From Parachlorella kessleri (taxonomy: Eukaryota > Chlorophyta > Trebouxiophyceae > Chlorellales > Chlorellaceae): a stretch of DNA of 64,000 nt. A model generated the notes under the pieces. It ran no database searches, was not told the DNA's origin, and saw nothing but the letters and a program-made list of their open reading frames with translations. The position numbers were made by a program, and so were the translations under genes. Within the stretch, counting starts at the first letter, position 1. Every line of letters starts with the position of its first letter. The stretch lies in assembly GCA_001598975.1 (NCBI GenBank), contig BBXU01000139.1, positions 49,988 to 113,987 on the forward strand, read 5' to 3'. Below, piece by piece: positions 35,381 through 46,726 of this stretch.

Positions 35381-38300
35381 TCACTGCTTGTCATTGCCAG
35401 GGTTGCCCTTAGTCAGGCTGGCCTTGACGTCAATGGCCATGGAATCACCCTTAGCCAAAGCCTCGGTGACCATGGCAGCCAGGTTGACGTCCATCTGCTC
35501 GAAGTAGGAGAGCCACTGGGCCTGGATGGCCTTGGTCACCTTGGGGTGCCCCAGCAGCTGGCCCATGCGCTTGACAAAGCGCTTCTGGCGCTCCTGGTCG
35601 AATGTGCGCCAGCGGGCACCAGCCTGCAGTCAGCAAAGGGGTCACGCAGACCTTTAGTCTGCGGATACGTCATTGGAAAGAATCTCCTTGAGTCCGCGTT
35701 TGGCTTGTGTGGCACAGCACCCAGTTGGAAAGAAGTGTTCTTTCAGTTCTTACAATGGGGTTTTTTATCACAACGCTTGTCAAACCCGGCAAGGAAAGAG
35801 GACATCACACAACCTCCCGCAGCTGCATGGCAGGATTCAAAAGAAGAATCCTCGGCTGATTGAATGTCCAACTCTAGTAGAACAGAATAAAGGTTAAAAC
35901 TGGTAGGCGCATACCACTGCCTCATCTACACAGATCCCACCCACCTGGCCAAAGTCATTGGTCTTCTCGATGGTGGCGCGGGTGCGCTTGTCCTCCACAG
36001 GGCCCGACTGCATGGTTGTCTCCGACCCCACGCTGGTGTCAGGCTTCTGGGGGCTGAAGTGGGAGGGGTGGTAGTTGATCTCGGTGCCCTTGTAGGGCAG
36101 CACGTTCATCAGCCCCTCCTGGGTGGTGGGACTCTGCAGACAGTAAGGGCGCCCAGGGGAGGTGGTAGCATGGTCAGCAGCTGTGAAATTCCAAGGGGCT
36201 CTGGCGTGCCAGCAGCCTGGCCATGAGTACACTGGCTAGCTTCCGACAAGGGCATCACAGAACTTCACCATCACAACTGACAGAAAAGGGCTGCAGTGGA
36301 GTATATGGGGTAGAACAACAGTGTGGCCCCCACCTACGATTTCAGTGGCAGTCTACCCATACCGCTCAGCGCAATAATCACAAACCCTCGTCAGCTTGGT
36401 GTGCACCCATACCATCTGGGTCGCAGAATGTGGCTTACTTGGAAAGGGCAGCGCGGGCGGTTGATGGGCAGCTGCAGATAGTTGGGGCCTAGGCGGTGGC
36501 GCTGGGTGTCCTGGTAGCTGAACAGGCGCGACTGCAGCATCTTATCATTGCTGGGCAGGATGCCTGCAGGCAGGAAGGGACCAAGCCTGTCTTTGCCAGG
36601 TGTGCGACACACACTGCACATATAGTCAAGCACACACATAGTCAAGCTCTTCCAGGGCCTGCCCACCAGCCAACCATCCTCCCTAGCCAACACGCTCCAG
36701 GGCTGGCACAAACAAAATCCCTCCTAACGGCTCCTTCATCACGTGCTATAGCTAGCACAGCCTCTCACAGACCCGGTCGCAAGCTCCACATGTATCCGGC
36801 GCACCACACCCCCCCAGCATCACAGATAACTGCAAACCATTCCCAACCACCACCCTGCCTTGCCAAGCACTCCCCCTTTAATCACCACAAGCCCCCCTAC
36901 CCCCCTCTTCCCCCCTCTTACACCCACCCACCTGGCACCAGGTTGCCTGGGGAGAATGCCGACTGCTCTGCCTCGTTGTGGAAGTTGTCGATGTTGGTGT
37001 CTAGCACCATGCGGCCCACAGGCTTGAGGGGGAAGCGGTCCACGGGCCACTCCTTGGTGTCATCCAGAGGATCAAAGTCGTAGTCATTCTCAGTCTGCAG
37101 ACAGAGTGTGGACAGACCGTGGAATAGTGTGATGACCATAGCTTGGTGAAATTCTTCCTGGTAAGGGCCCATACAACTGCAAGCCCAGCTAGTCACCCCA
37201 GCATTGATACCCTAACCCCACATGTACTGCGGCCTGTGCAGCTTGGCTACACCTCTTTCCTTGTGCCCACCCCTTTTGAAGCCACTCCTCCTGGGAGGCA
37301 TCAAGTGGTGTGGTCCATCACATAGAATTGGCACAGGTGGCTGGCCACTCCCCACTGAAACCATGCCTTATCAACTGTCGCTTGTCGCTTTCAAATTAGG
37401 TCCCGCCCTAAACCACATGATCGCATCAGAAAACTTTGCAGCAAGTTTCCTCACCGCTGGGTCCATGGTCTGGATGTTGAGCTCCCCTGCAGCAGCCGGG
37501 CAGTGAACAGACGCTCAACATCTGTGTGCCCATTGCCAGCTTAGCATGCGTCGAGTGCTATGAATCCAAAAAGCAATAGGCTATAAATCCACACATCATA
37601 GACATTTGCCTGACCATGTATAGCTGCAGCGAAAGCTAGCACAACTCACATGAGGGGTAGTTGCCCTCAGCGATGGCATTGTACAGGTCCACAGTTGCGT
37701 GGGAGGGGTTCATGCCACCCACTACAAACGCCTCCTCCTCCAGCATGTGCTTGGGGCCTGAAGAAAAGCAATGAGGCGTGTTCAATCATCAGATCAGGCA
37801 TGCAGACACCCAAATCTCTTCTATAAACTGCCACAATGAAAGGGGGCCCACTGCACCCCTCCAGCTTGTTAACTCGTTCAAGGGCACCAAAACTGTCACC
37901 TACAGCAGAATTGTGTCATGCCATTCCTTCACCCGCTGCCTACATTTCAGCAATGCTCACTACTACTTCCTCGTGGTTGTTAACAGTCCGTTCCCTTAGC
38001 AGTTGGTGTCACTGAACTCACCGCCCTGGTTGTTCTTCCAGGTGAACTTCACGTAGGTCTGCTTGCCCTCCTTGTTGGCCAGCACAAAGGTGTGCACGCC
38101 AAAGCCGTCCATGACGCGGTAGTTCTGGGGAATGCCATGGTCATCAAACACCCAGGTGAACTGCAAGCACGGCAGCAAACGTGGCTGAGCGGAGATAGTT
38201 CAAGCAGCCTCTTACCTACAAAAGCCCATTTACAAAGCCGCCCCACTTGCTGCCATACCAGGATACCAAGGGCACACAGCGAATCGTTTACACAAGCGCT

Positions 38301-40297
38301 CCGCCTCCAACCGCCACACATTACCACAGGCCTACACCATCGACATCTATCTTCTTCCTTGAGAGCTACAACAGTGCCCCTCCCTTGCTGCACCCTCACT
38401 CACCATGTGCATGGCCTCGGGCTTGAAGGAGAAGAAGTCCACGATGCGCCACGCCTCTTGCATGTTGGTGATGGGGGAGGGCTTGAGGGCGTGGATCATG
38501 TCGGGGAAGTTGATGCCGTCGCGAATAAAGAACACAGGGATGTTGTTGCCCACCTGGGACCAGCATGGAAAGGCGTGGGCAAGAGCACGTCGGCCCGAGG
38601 AGCAAAGGTGGGCTCCTGGGCACACGCCGAGCAGCAGGAGAACCTTGATACTACGATACAAGTTGCACACTAAACAGTAGGATCCGGACGTGTGCTCCCC
38701 CACAGTTTAAGACCTCACACATCGGGTCCCCTTGGGACAGCCTTTGCCAGTGTGCAATGTGTTATGCACAGCCCGAAGACTTTTTATCAACCAACCCACC
38801 AACCAAGTCAACCAATGAACCAAAAAACGGTGCCTTGAAAAAGAGTTAGTTGTGCCTCCCCCCTGCTCACCAGGTCCCAGTTGCCCTGGTCGGTGTAGAA
38901 TTTGGTGGCAAAGCCACGTGGGTCACGGATGGTCTCAGAGGAGCCCCTGGGGTGGATGACAGTGCTGAACCGCACAGTCACGGGGGTCCTGCAAGAACGA
39001 TATCCACAGGGCACACTTGGCCTTGGTATCCCCAACCTTTGTGTGCCGCGCCATACACTTGACTTGTATATCATGTCATGACAGCCGCAGCATGTCCCAA
39101 CTGTGCTGCGCTGGTCACAGCTGTCCAGAATTAGCCCACGCTGGTGCGAACCGGTGGAGGGGAGTGGGCCAAGGTACAAAAGGTCATACATTTGAAATGG
39201 ATGGGTCTGTTTCATAGGAGTCTCCCGCCACGGGACCAGCCGCCATGGCACACACTAATGAGCTGCAGGGACCTCACATTGTCCGGCCCTTTTGGAAAAC
39301 CCCTAGCTTAGCGACTTTGGTATACCTGCTGTGCATGCCAAACTTGGTAATGTGGTACCGCAAACATGGCTCCAGACTGCGCGCTCACCTCTTGCCAACC
39401 TTCGAGAAGACGTCGGCCATGGTCAGGTCGGTGATGTCGTGTGTCACCTCAAAGTAGCCCTTGGCGACGCCACCTCGCGCGTGGACCACACGTTCAGGGA
39501 TGCGCTCACGGTCAAACTGCAGCACAGCACCCGAGGCCATTAGGACTTTTTGATACGATGCGCATAAAAACCCTGCCAGGCACAGCTGCACTTGTCAGCT
39601 TGCCCAGCGGGTATAGGTGTGCACAGGGTGCAAATGACACCCCTGGGGTGTGTGAAGGCCTCAGGGACGGACCGCCACCTGCAGATGTCAGCCAGTGTGG
39701 CCTGCCCCTGCACAGTGCAGTCGCTTGCTGGTGCCGCACCTGCTGCATCTTCTCAATGAGCTGCATGTCCTCCAGCAGCACGGGGCCCCGCCGCCCGAGT
39801 GTCATCGACTCGTTGTAATTCCACACGGGCTGGCCCGTGTTCATGGTGATGGTGGCAGCCTCATTCACACCCGGGGCCTGCAACAACAAGCCACAGTGTG
39901 TTATTACCACATCCATCATGTCCTTGAGTGTACAACCACACATATGACAGATATGGAGTATTATGTGCGCTCCCATTGCGCCTGAGCCAAGGTGGTGCAA
40001 CAGCCGAGGCTTGACACAGGAAGCCTCCTCTGCCTGCCTTCTGGGATTAGAAGAGTAAGGGCTTTCACAGGTAAGCCGGCCTACGGGGTGAGGGCACCCA
40101 AGGCATGTGTGTGGCCACCAGGTTGCCCCAATGTCACCATGATACAACCCTCAATCTTGTAAAGCTGCAGCGTTACTCACCGCACAAGCCCCAGAGCCCA
40201 TGTTGCCCTTGTCGCCTCCCATCCCCAGGAAGCCCGACACTCCAAGGGCTCCACAGAAGAGCAGCCCCACACAGAGGAGGCTGCGTCCTGTCGCCAT
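35381..40297 (-). CDS. CAT: Catalase with N-terminal signal peptide
   Basis: Haem catalase (2 H2O2 to 2 H2O + O2), small-subunit clade by absence of an extra C-terminal domain. Exon 1 (ATG at 40297) begins [19 protein letters not shown], a classical signal peptide followed by a Gly-rich stretch. Then come [33 protein letters not shown] with the catalytic His, [76 protein letters not shown], the haem-ligand motif [20 protein letters not shown] with its Tyr, and a C-terminal exon starting [20 protein letters not shown]. The protein ends GNPGNDKQ, which is neither a canonical peroxisomal SKL tail nor a KDEL retention signal. It is therefore predicted to enter the ER and perhaps be secreted; this is inferred from the leader only. 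One intron starts inside a GGGT array at 36921-36931. It is divergent from the secreted VWA gene. Confidence 0.93.
36890..36931 (-). repeat. G-rich 5' splice site in catalase gene (G-quadruplex candidate)
   Basis: On the coding strand the exon ending FSPGNLVPG is followed by GTGGGTGGGTG and then further runs of six G (three of them) within 45 bases. The 5' splice site is the first part of a strong G-quadruplex-like tract. Confidence 0.6.
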
Positions 40298-41071
40298 CGT
40301 GTGGCCCTACGCTTCAACTGGGCGCAGATGCGTACTATTTTCACGCAGACTTGCAGTGGTTCAAGATGTTGCTTTCAAGCTTGCAGCAGCGGTCACAACT
40401 GTGAAAGTATTGTTGCGGGCTTGCGCTAACTCCGGTGGATAGGCAACCGACATCGCTTCTTGTGGCCAGCCACCGCAGCTATAGCTTCTTCACAGCTGCC
40501 AATAGGTTTTGTGGAAGGTGGGGGGAGACTTTCCCATCCCCAGGGATGAGGTAAACCGCCGCAGGAGTTCCTCTGAGCGCAATGTGTTGCATGGAACGAC
40601 CGCCTTGTTGGGCGTGTTGGTCTTGTAGGCATCGATGCAGACTGATGGGCATCATGCTAACCCCAACCACAACATTCAAGATAACATATCACTTCATGAT
40701 GCAGCGAAGTTACGTGGTGCTGTCAACCGCAGTGCGCAAGGACCAGTCAACAGCAAGAGTGATCATGTGCTAGCGCCTTCTCATGGCGCCTTCTTGAGTC
40801 GGCGCGAGCGCAACCTCTACACTCGCTTGTGGACCTGTTCAGGCGTTAATCCGCAAAAGTCGAGCTGATGGCATAACAAGCGTTGGCATCTACACCCATC
40901 ATGTTTCCCTGGCATCACCAGGGTCCAGGAGCTGTTGGCAGTTGGCCAGTCCCAGACTTCACCGCGGTCAGCAGAGCCACGCGGCGTCGGTCAGCAGGCC
41001 TCACATAGCAGGAGCTCTTGTTCATTAAAGGTACAGCAGCTTTCCGCTAGAAATCAAGCACCACTCACACC
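40298..41071. promoter_or_regulatory. Divergent intergenic region catalase / VWA1
   Basis: 774 bases between the start codons of two genes that both encode signal peptides. It should contain both promoters. Short ORFs are present on both strands but none has a recognisable product or splice support. No strong repeat or TATA element was seen. Confidence 0.45.
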
Positions 41072-44000
41072 ATGCAGCCAAGGGGACTAGCCCTCTTGAG
41101 CGTCTTGTTGGTGGTAGTTAGGGTGCACGGATGGAGGGCCTTGGCGGAACTAGAAGAGGAGTGCAACCCTGACAATGATTCTTGGGCCTATGATACCTGT
41201 TGGGGTGAGAGATACCCAGGTCATGGCATGCACGCATGTGGGGCTGGGCAAACGTGGTTCGATAGAATCCTAGCACACGCTGGTCAGCATGCAGCTGTCA
41301 CACTGACGATCCAGCCTGGATTCCTGCTTGGACTGCTGTAGGGCCAACCACCACTTCACTGCCAGGCAGGTGGGGAGGGGCAGACAACTTCACAGGGTAC
41401 AATGAGCCCAACCCCTTCCTTGTCCGCTCAGCAGATGGGGGAGGGGTCTCTGGCGGCACGCTGGGCTTCCGCACAGGTGTGCATATGGCGCCAAGGAAAG
41501 GAAAGGGATGGAAATGAGCAGTGCTTCACATCATTCATATTCTGCTCTGGTGCTTCCCGCTATACGCTGGGCGCACAGTCTCTACAGGTACAGCACCTGG
41601 CACAGGCAGCCTGCTTCCCCAGCAACTCACAGCGGGATGGGATGGAAGGACACTGCATTTTGCCTTCTGCCCAGGGCTGGGCTACGTGCATGCAGTGCCT
41701 GGGATACTGCTAGCAGGGGCAGCAAGAACAGCAAGTACGGTGGCATGCGCAGGTGGGGCCCAGGACATTGAGAACTTCCGTGCCAACATCAGGGCAGGCA
41801 ACCTACCGTTGCCTACTGACGCCACCTACGAGGGCCTTGTGAAAGATTACTACTTTGACAGGTGTTTCTCCCCAGTTTGGCTGCGTCTGCATACGCCATC
41901 GCTGTTGTGCCAAGCCACTGGAGTCTGCACAGAAAGAGTGGAAGCCTTACAACGTGCCATGCAGCTGGCAAGTGGACTGCAATGCTGTTGCATGTCGCCT
42001 GCAGCTCCGTGGCACCCACCACCAGTCCTGCAGCCAATGCCACAGCCAATGCGACGGCCGTGGCCGGCGTTGCCCAGCCCTTGGTGACTGCCCAATCGGA
42101 GCCCGCCCCGCCGCCCCCCTGCACCGAGCTGTTCTGTCCTATCTACTCCCTGGCTGTGTCGCCAGACCCCCTGCTGGTGGCTGCCAATGAGAGCGCCCAG
42201 CCAGACATCTTCATGGCAGGTACAGCGGGACAGCCGTACAGGGGGCAGGTGATCTCCCACCTGCCCTTGCTGTTGTTGCTTACTGAGCTCTCGGAGCTAA
42301 TGTTACAGAACTCCACATGGCCTTGAATGCCAGGAGGCCGACGAGGCCGACAGTCGTTGTGCTCTGATGACCCCGGGTCAGAGTTTGTGCTTTTCTGGTC
42401 CGGACCTGGATGTCAGGATGGCTACCAGCCAGTCAGCAGCATCCATGTTGTTAACATGTTGCCCCTGCTACAGTCGGGCTGGACAGCGGCATCCAAGCAG
42501 CAGACTTCAAGCGCAAGAAGCTCAACCTCATACTGCTCCTGGATGTCAGCGGCTCGATGAGTAGTCCCTTTGACCGCTACTACTACGATCAGCTCACCAG
42601 CGCCAGGAAACAGCTGAACGAAACAGGCAAGGCCATATGGCGGTATCGACGACGAGGGAGTTTTAAGGTTGGTAGATAGAGTCTAGGCTGTACTATAAGC
42701 AGCTTGTAAGGGGCGAGAGTTCTGGTGTGTGCTGCTGGCCTGCGACTCGTTCCACCCTGTAAGGAAGGGGCACATGCACCAGCCTTTGCACCACGGAGCT
42801 CTCCCTACTTGTGCCTGGGTGCAGAGGCCAAGATTGCGAAGATAGACGTGGCCAAGGAGGTGTTGTCGGGCATCATCGACCTGCTGCACCCCGACGACCG
42901 CTTCAGCATCATCCTCTTCACAGACGACACCTGCCAGCCCAAGCCCCTGGGCCTGGTGCGCTGCACCAACATCACGGGGCTGCAACAGGACCTGTGGGTG
43001 AGTCGGGGTAGAACTGCTTGTGCATGGGCTTAATGTACTGCCGTCCAGCTGGCAGCTATTATTCGAGCACTGTAGACCACTCCATGCGGCCGATGCTGAT
43101 GCCCTGCGCAAAGTGCGCCGCTCTACCCGGCAGGACGACCAGACTCTATCTAGGCACAGCCGCCTGGAACCGCTCTCTTACAAGGGCCCTGCCTGACATT
43201 GTTGGTTGGCGCAGCATGACCTGGAGCCCCTGGGTGGCACCAACACCCAGGAGGGGTACGACCGCGCCTCCTTCACCATCAGGGACTGCAAGGAGTGCCT
43301 GGCCGCCAGCCGGGAGGAGGTGGAGAATCGGATCATACTCATCACGGGTGAGGTGGCAGGGAATCTGCCTTTGGGGCTGGGTGTTGCACTCATGCCTGTG
43401 CCTGGGGAATAGGGTAGGTTTGTGAGGAAGAAGTATGTGACTCCCCAACAGGCCGCTCCACCCCGCGGCTGGCTCCATGGCGGCCTACATACCATGATAT
43501 CCAGCGACGATGGGTGATGAATCTGCCATGAGACTACTTAATTGGGTTGACGCCTCTCCTGGGCTGTGTGCAGATGCGCAGCCCAACCAAGGCAACCTGG
43601 AGGTGGACCAGTTCAAGGCCAGGCTGCAGGCAAACGCTGACCAGGGCATCTACACGACCACCATAGGTCAGCGATGCCCCCTGAACCTGCCTCGGCTGCC
43701 CATACTGCGGCGGGCTGGATCTTGTCTGCAAGCTGCCCTGCAGGATAGGTCATGCGTGTGTGTAAGCTGGCCCTCGGGCCTAGTTATGCAGAAATGTTCA
43801 GGACAATGCAGCTCAACACTTCCCTGTGCTGCCCTGCAGGTGTGGGCCTAGACTTCAACACTGAGTTCATTGAGGCCATTGGAAAAGTTCCCGGTGCCAA
43901 CTATTACTCCGTACACAGTCCAGGTGAGCTTTTCAAGTCACCAGGAGCTTTTCAGGCATGTTAATGTACCTCAGATGCATTTGTGCCCACCCCCAAAACC

Positions 44001-46101
44001 CCCCGGCTTGGCAGTCCTGGCTTGGCAGGCTGGGCAGCCACAGGAGATCTTCCTGCCCCTGCAGGAGAGTTCAAGAAGCGGCTTGTGGATGACTTTGACT
44101 ATGCCGTGACCCCGCTGGTGTTTGACCTGAGCCTGCAAGTCGACCCGTCCAGCCTGGCGGGGGCAGAGGGCTGGAAGATCCTACATGTCTATGGCTCCCC
44201 CAACCCTGACCAGGACGCCCTCACAGGCAACGGCACCATCATGAATGTGAGCTGTGAGCTGGTGCGCCCGCTGCGCGCTTGCTGTGTGTAGTACTGCACT
44301 TGCCAGGTTGCCCAAGGTTGCCCTGCTGGGCAGGGAACTGCAAGGCATATCTTGACCATATGGCTGCAGCTTGCCCAATCATTGGAAACACCCCCATTCC
44401 TGCTGACGAGAGATCCTGGCTTCCCTTCCTTGCTGCGCCTACCAGATCAACACGCTGTTCCCCTCTTCAAAGACGGAGGAGGGCGTCAAGGGAGGTGTGG
44501 TGCTGCTACGCATGAGGCCACCAACAGGCGGCGCCAACACCCCGCTGCTGCTGACGGTCACCTATAAGGACCGAACTGGCCAGGTGGCGGCCTCCAGGTG
44601 ACTGGGTTTCTTCTGAGGTTCAGTGGGTGGTTGGTGTGGGGAAGGGCGGGAGAAAACCTAAGCGAGGAAGGGCTCAACCCACTGGACTGACAAGCTGGAC
44701 CCCTCCAACACACAGTAGTGGTAGGAAGAAGCCTGCCAAGATAAAACCTGCACACTTGGGATATAGCGTGGTCAAGAAGCATGTCAGGATATGCATGGTC
44801 AACCTGCCTGCGGTATTTGTGGAAGCGTGGTGGCCAGCATGTCAGGGCGCTAAGCGCTGAGCTTCCCAACCAATGCAGGCGCACCGTGGCGCTGCCCCCT
44901 CAGGCGCTGGCAGCCACTGCCGCCCCCGCAGCGGAGTCCAGCGCATACTACCAGTCTACTGGGGTCCGGAAAGCGGTGGTGCTGGCGCGCTACATAGACC
45001 TTATACGCAACTGGTAAGCGGCACACTCACAGGTGCAGCTCTTTCAAACGGGGTGTAGCACTCACTTACCACTGTGGAACGGAAGCGTGTGTAAGCATGG
45101 TGGACACACTGCCAAGGGGCTGAGGCTGCTGGAACTGGCTCTGTCCAAGACCAGGCCTAGCATGTGTACACTGACCAGGGGGCCAGCCAGTCATGCTGTC
45201 GTGCTCTTGGAAAGCTTCTTGCGTTCGGTCGGCTCGAGTGGCTGCCGCCGCTTGCAGGCTCATTGATCAGTGGGGCATGACCGACCATGACGCTGGACAC
45301 AGCCTGGTCATACCCGCCGGCACGTGCGCACTCTTCCCCTCCGAGTTCTGCAACCCCCAGTTTGAGGAGCGATTTGGGCTGGAGAGGAACGCAACCACTG
45401 GTGGGGAATGCCGGGCCTGCTGTTGATGTTGCCTGCTTGCTTGCTGTTCGGGAGGCAGCACACTGCATTGTGTCAGTGCTGCAGTGGCCTCTGACACCTT
45501 GGCCACGCAAGGGACTGGGAGTTGTCTCCGTGCCACACCCTGGTGTACCCGCTGTCACTTGCTACCTTCTCAAGGGTTGCAGCAAGCAGGGCACCCCGTC
45601 CTACCCCTGCTGCTGCTGCTGCTGCTGCAGGGGTCTGCGAGATGGCCAGTTGGCTTGTGCCGGGGGCGTGTATATTGCCCACCCCGGTAGACGTCACGAT
45701 TCAATTGGGAAAGTGGGAGCGGACGTCTGAGAAGTTGGTCGTAAACGACAGCGCAAAACAAGCCATCAGGTGGGTGGTACCATGTTACGTGCATGTTTGG
45801 TGTTTGATAACCTTGCATGGCCTGCAGGCGGGCAATTTCCCCTGCTCCAGTGCACTTCAGATGCCACGCTGCACAAAGAGCCTTTGCAAAGGTCACAGCA
45901 CCTGGTGTGTGTGTCAGTGACAGCGCCTGGGGCGCCGAGCGCTGCAGTCATGCCTTGGGCCCTGCCTGCCTGCCTCGGTGCTGCAGGGACTTCCTGCCCT
46001 ACATGCAGTCGGAGATTGTGGAGCTGGGGGACGCCAGCATGGAGCAGGAGGTGCAAACCATGCTGAAGCTGCTGTCTGCCCCCAGCACGCTAGAGCCGTA
46101 G
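41072..46101 (+). CDS. Secreted VWA-domain protein, YfbK-like (copy 1)
   Basis: Exon 1 encodes a signal peptide (MQPRGLALLSVLLVVVRVHG) and a short Cys-containing segment. Next come NFTGYNEPNPFLVRSADGG and DIENFRANIRAGNLPLPTDA ending in KDYYFD, then a Ser/Pro/Ala linker with NATANAT glycosylation sites and CTELFCPIYS. The VWA domain starts NLILLLDVSGSMSSPFDRYY. The MIDAS triad is complete: DVSGS, GGTNT and ITDAQPN. After VWA come GANYYSVHSP, EFKKRLVDDFDYAVTPLVFD, KILHVYGSPN, a beta segment (INTLFPSSKTEEGVKGGVVL) and GVRKAVVLARYIDLIRNW. The tail is Cys-containing and ends LKLLSAPSTLEP at 46101. The order (N-terminal xFxxNIxxGxLP segment, VWA, then a YRLIGYENR-like region and beta domain) parallels bacterial YfbK proteins. 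The molecular role is unknown; metal-dependent ligand binding outside the cell is inferred. The intron at 42627-42824 has a GC donor. Confidence 0.82.
45607..45630 (+). repeat. (CTG)7 tract forming a VWA1 3' splice site
   Basis: Seven CTG units run directly into the CAG acceptor at 45628-45630 that precedes the exon reading GVCEMASWLVPGACILPTP. The repeat supplies the whole polypyrimidine-like region, so changes in repeat number would alter the acceptor context. Confidence 0.65.
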
Positions 46102-46726
46102 CTGTTGACGTAGCCGGAGCCGTAGCTGTGTGATTGTGGCATGGCCTGCAATTGTAGCTGAGCGGTCGAGGAGTTCGCCTGTAGGGCATCGCAAACGGTG
46201 ATAGGAATGTAGAGGGTGGCATGTAGAGGTACTTAGAGCGGAGGGTAGGCACTTTGTGTACTGCTGTGGCAGACATGCATTTTCATATAAGCTGGATAAT
46301 AGGTATAGAAAGTGACGTGCTACGGATGAGTAGCTGTGGGATGGAAATGCAAATGACAGGAAGGGGTCAGACAGCAGTGTGGCGGGTGCCAGCTGCGTCA
46401 AAAAGCTGGCAGGATCAGAATGGGGGAAAAAGCTGTGGAATTTATCCACTGGATATATCAGCTGCAGCGGCACAAAAATAGCCATCGCCATGCAGGCCTT
46501 GAGCGGCATGCCATTTATTGGTTGTAATGCCACGGATGTGATTTACCCAAGGAGATCACGTAGCTGTCGTGAGAGAACATCGAAACACTGACAAGTGAAA
46601 TTAGTCATTGGCAGATCCAAGGAATGACTAGACGTGTACCTGGCTGCCTGTTGTTTCGACGCGGGCCGAGCAAGCAACCCTCTGGCATTCCAGAGGGCTA
46701 GTTATGGTAGACAAGGTTGCCAAACC
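46102..46726. other. Intergenic region between the tandem VWA genes
   Basis: 625 bases holding the VWA1 3' UTR and the VWA2 promoter. Immediately at the VWA1 stop there is a 24-base-spaced duplication of GAGCCGTAGCTGT (46093 and 46117). Nothing else gene-like was seen. Confidence 0.5.

Noticed and set aside
35640..35897. Plus-strand ORFs between the last two catalase exons
   Set aside because: They fall in a catalase intron and have no recognisable product.
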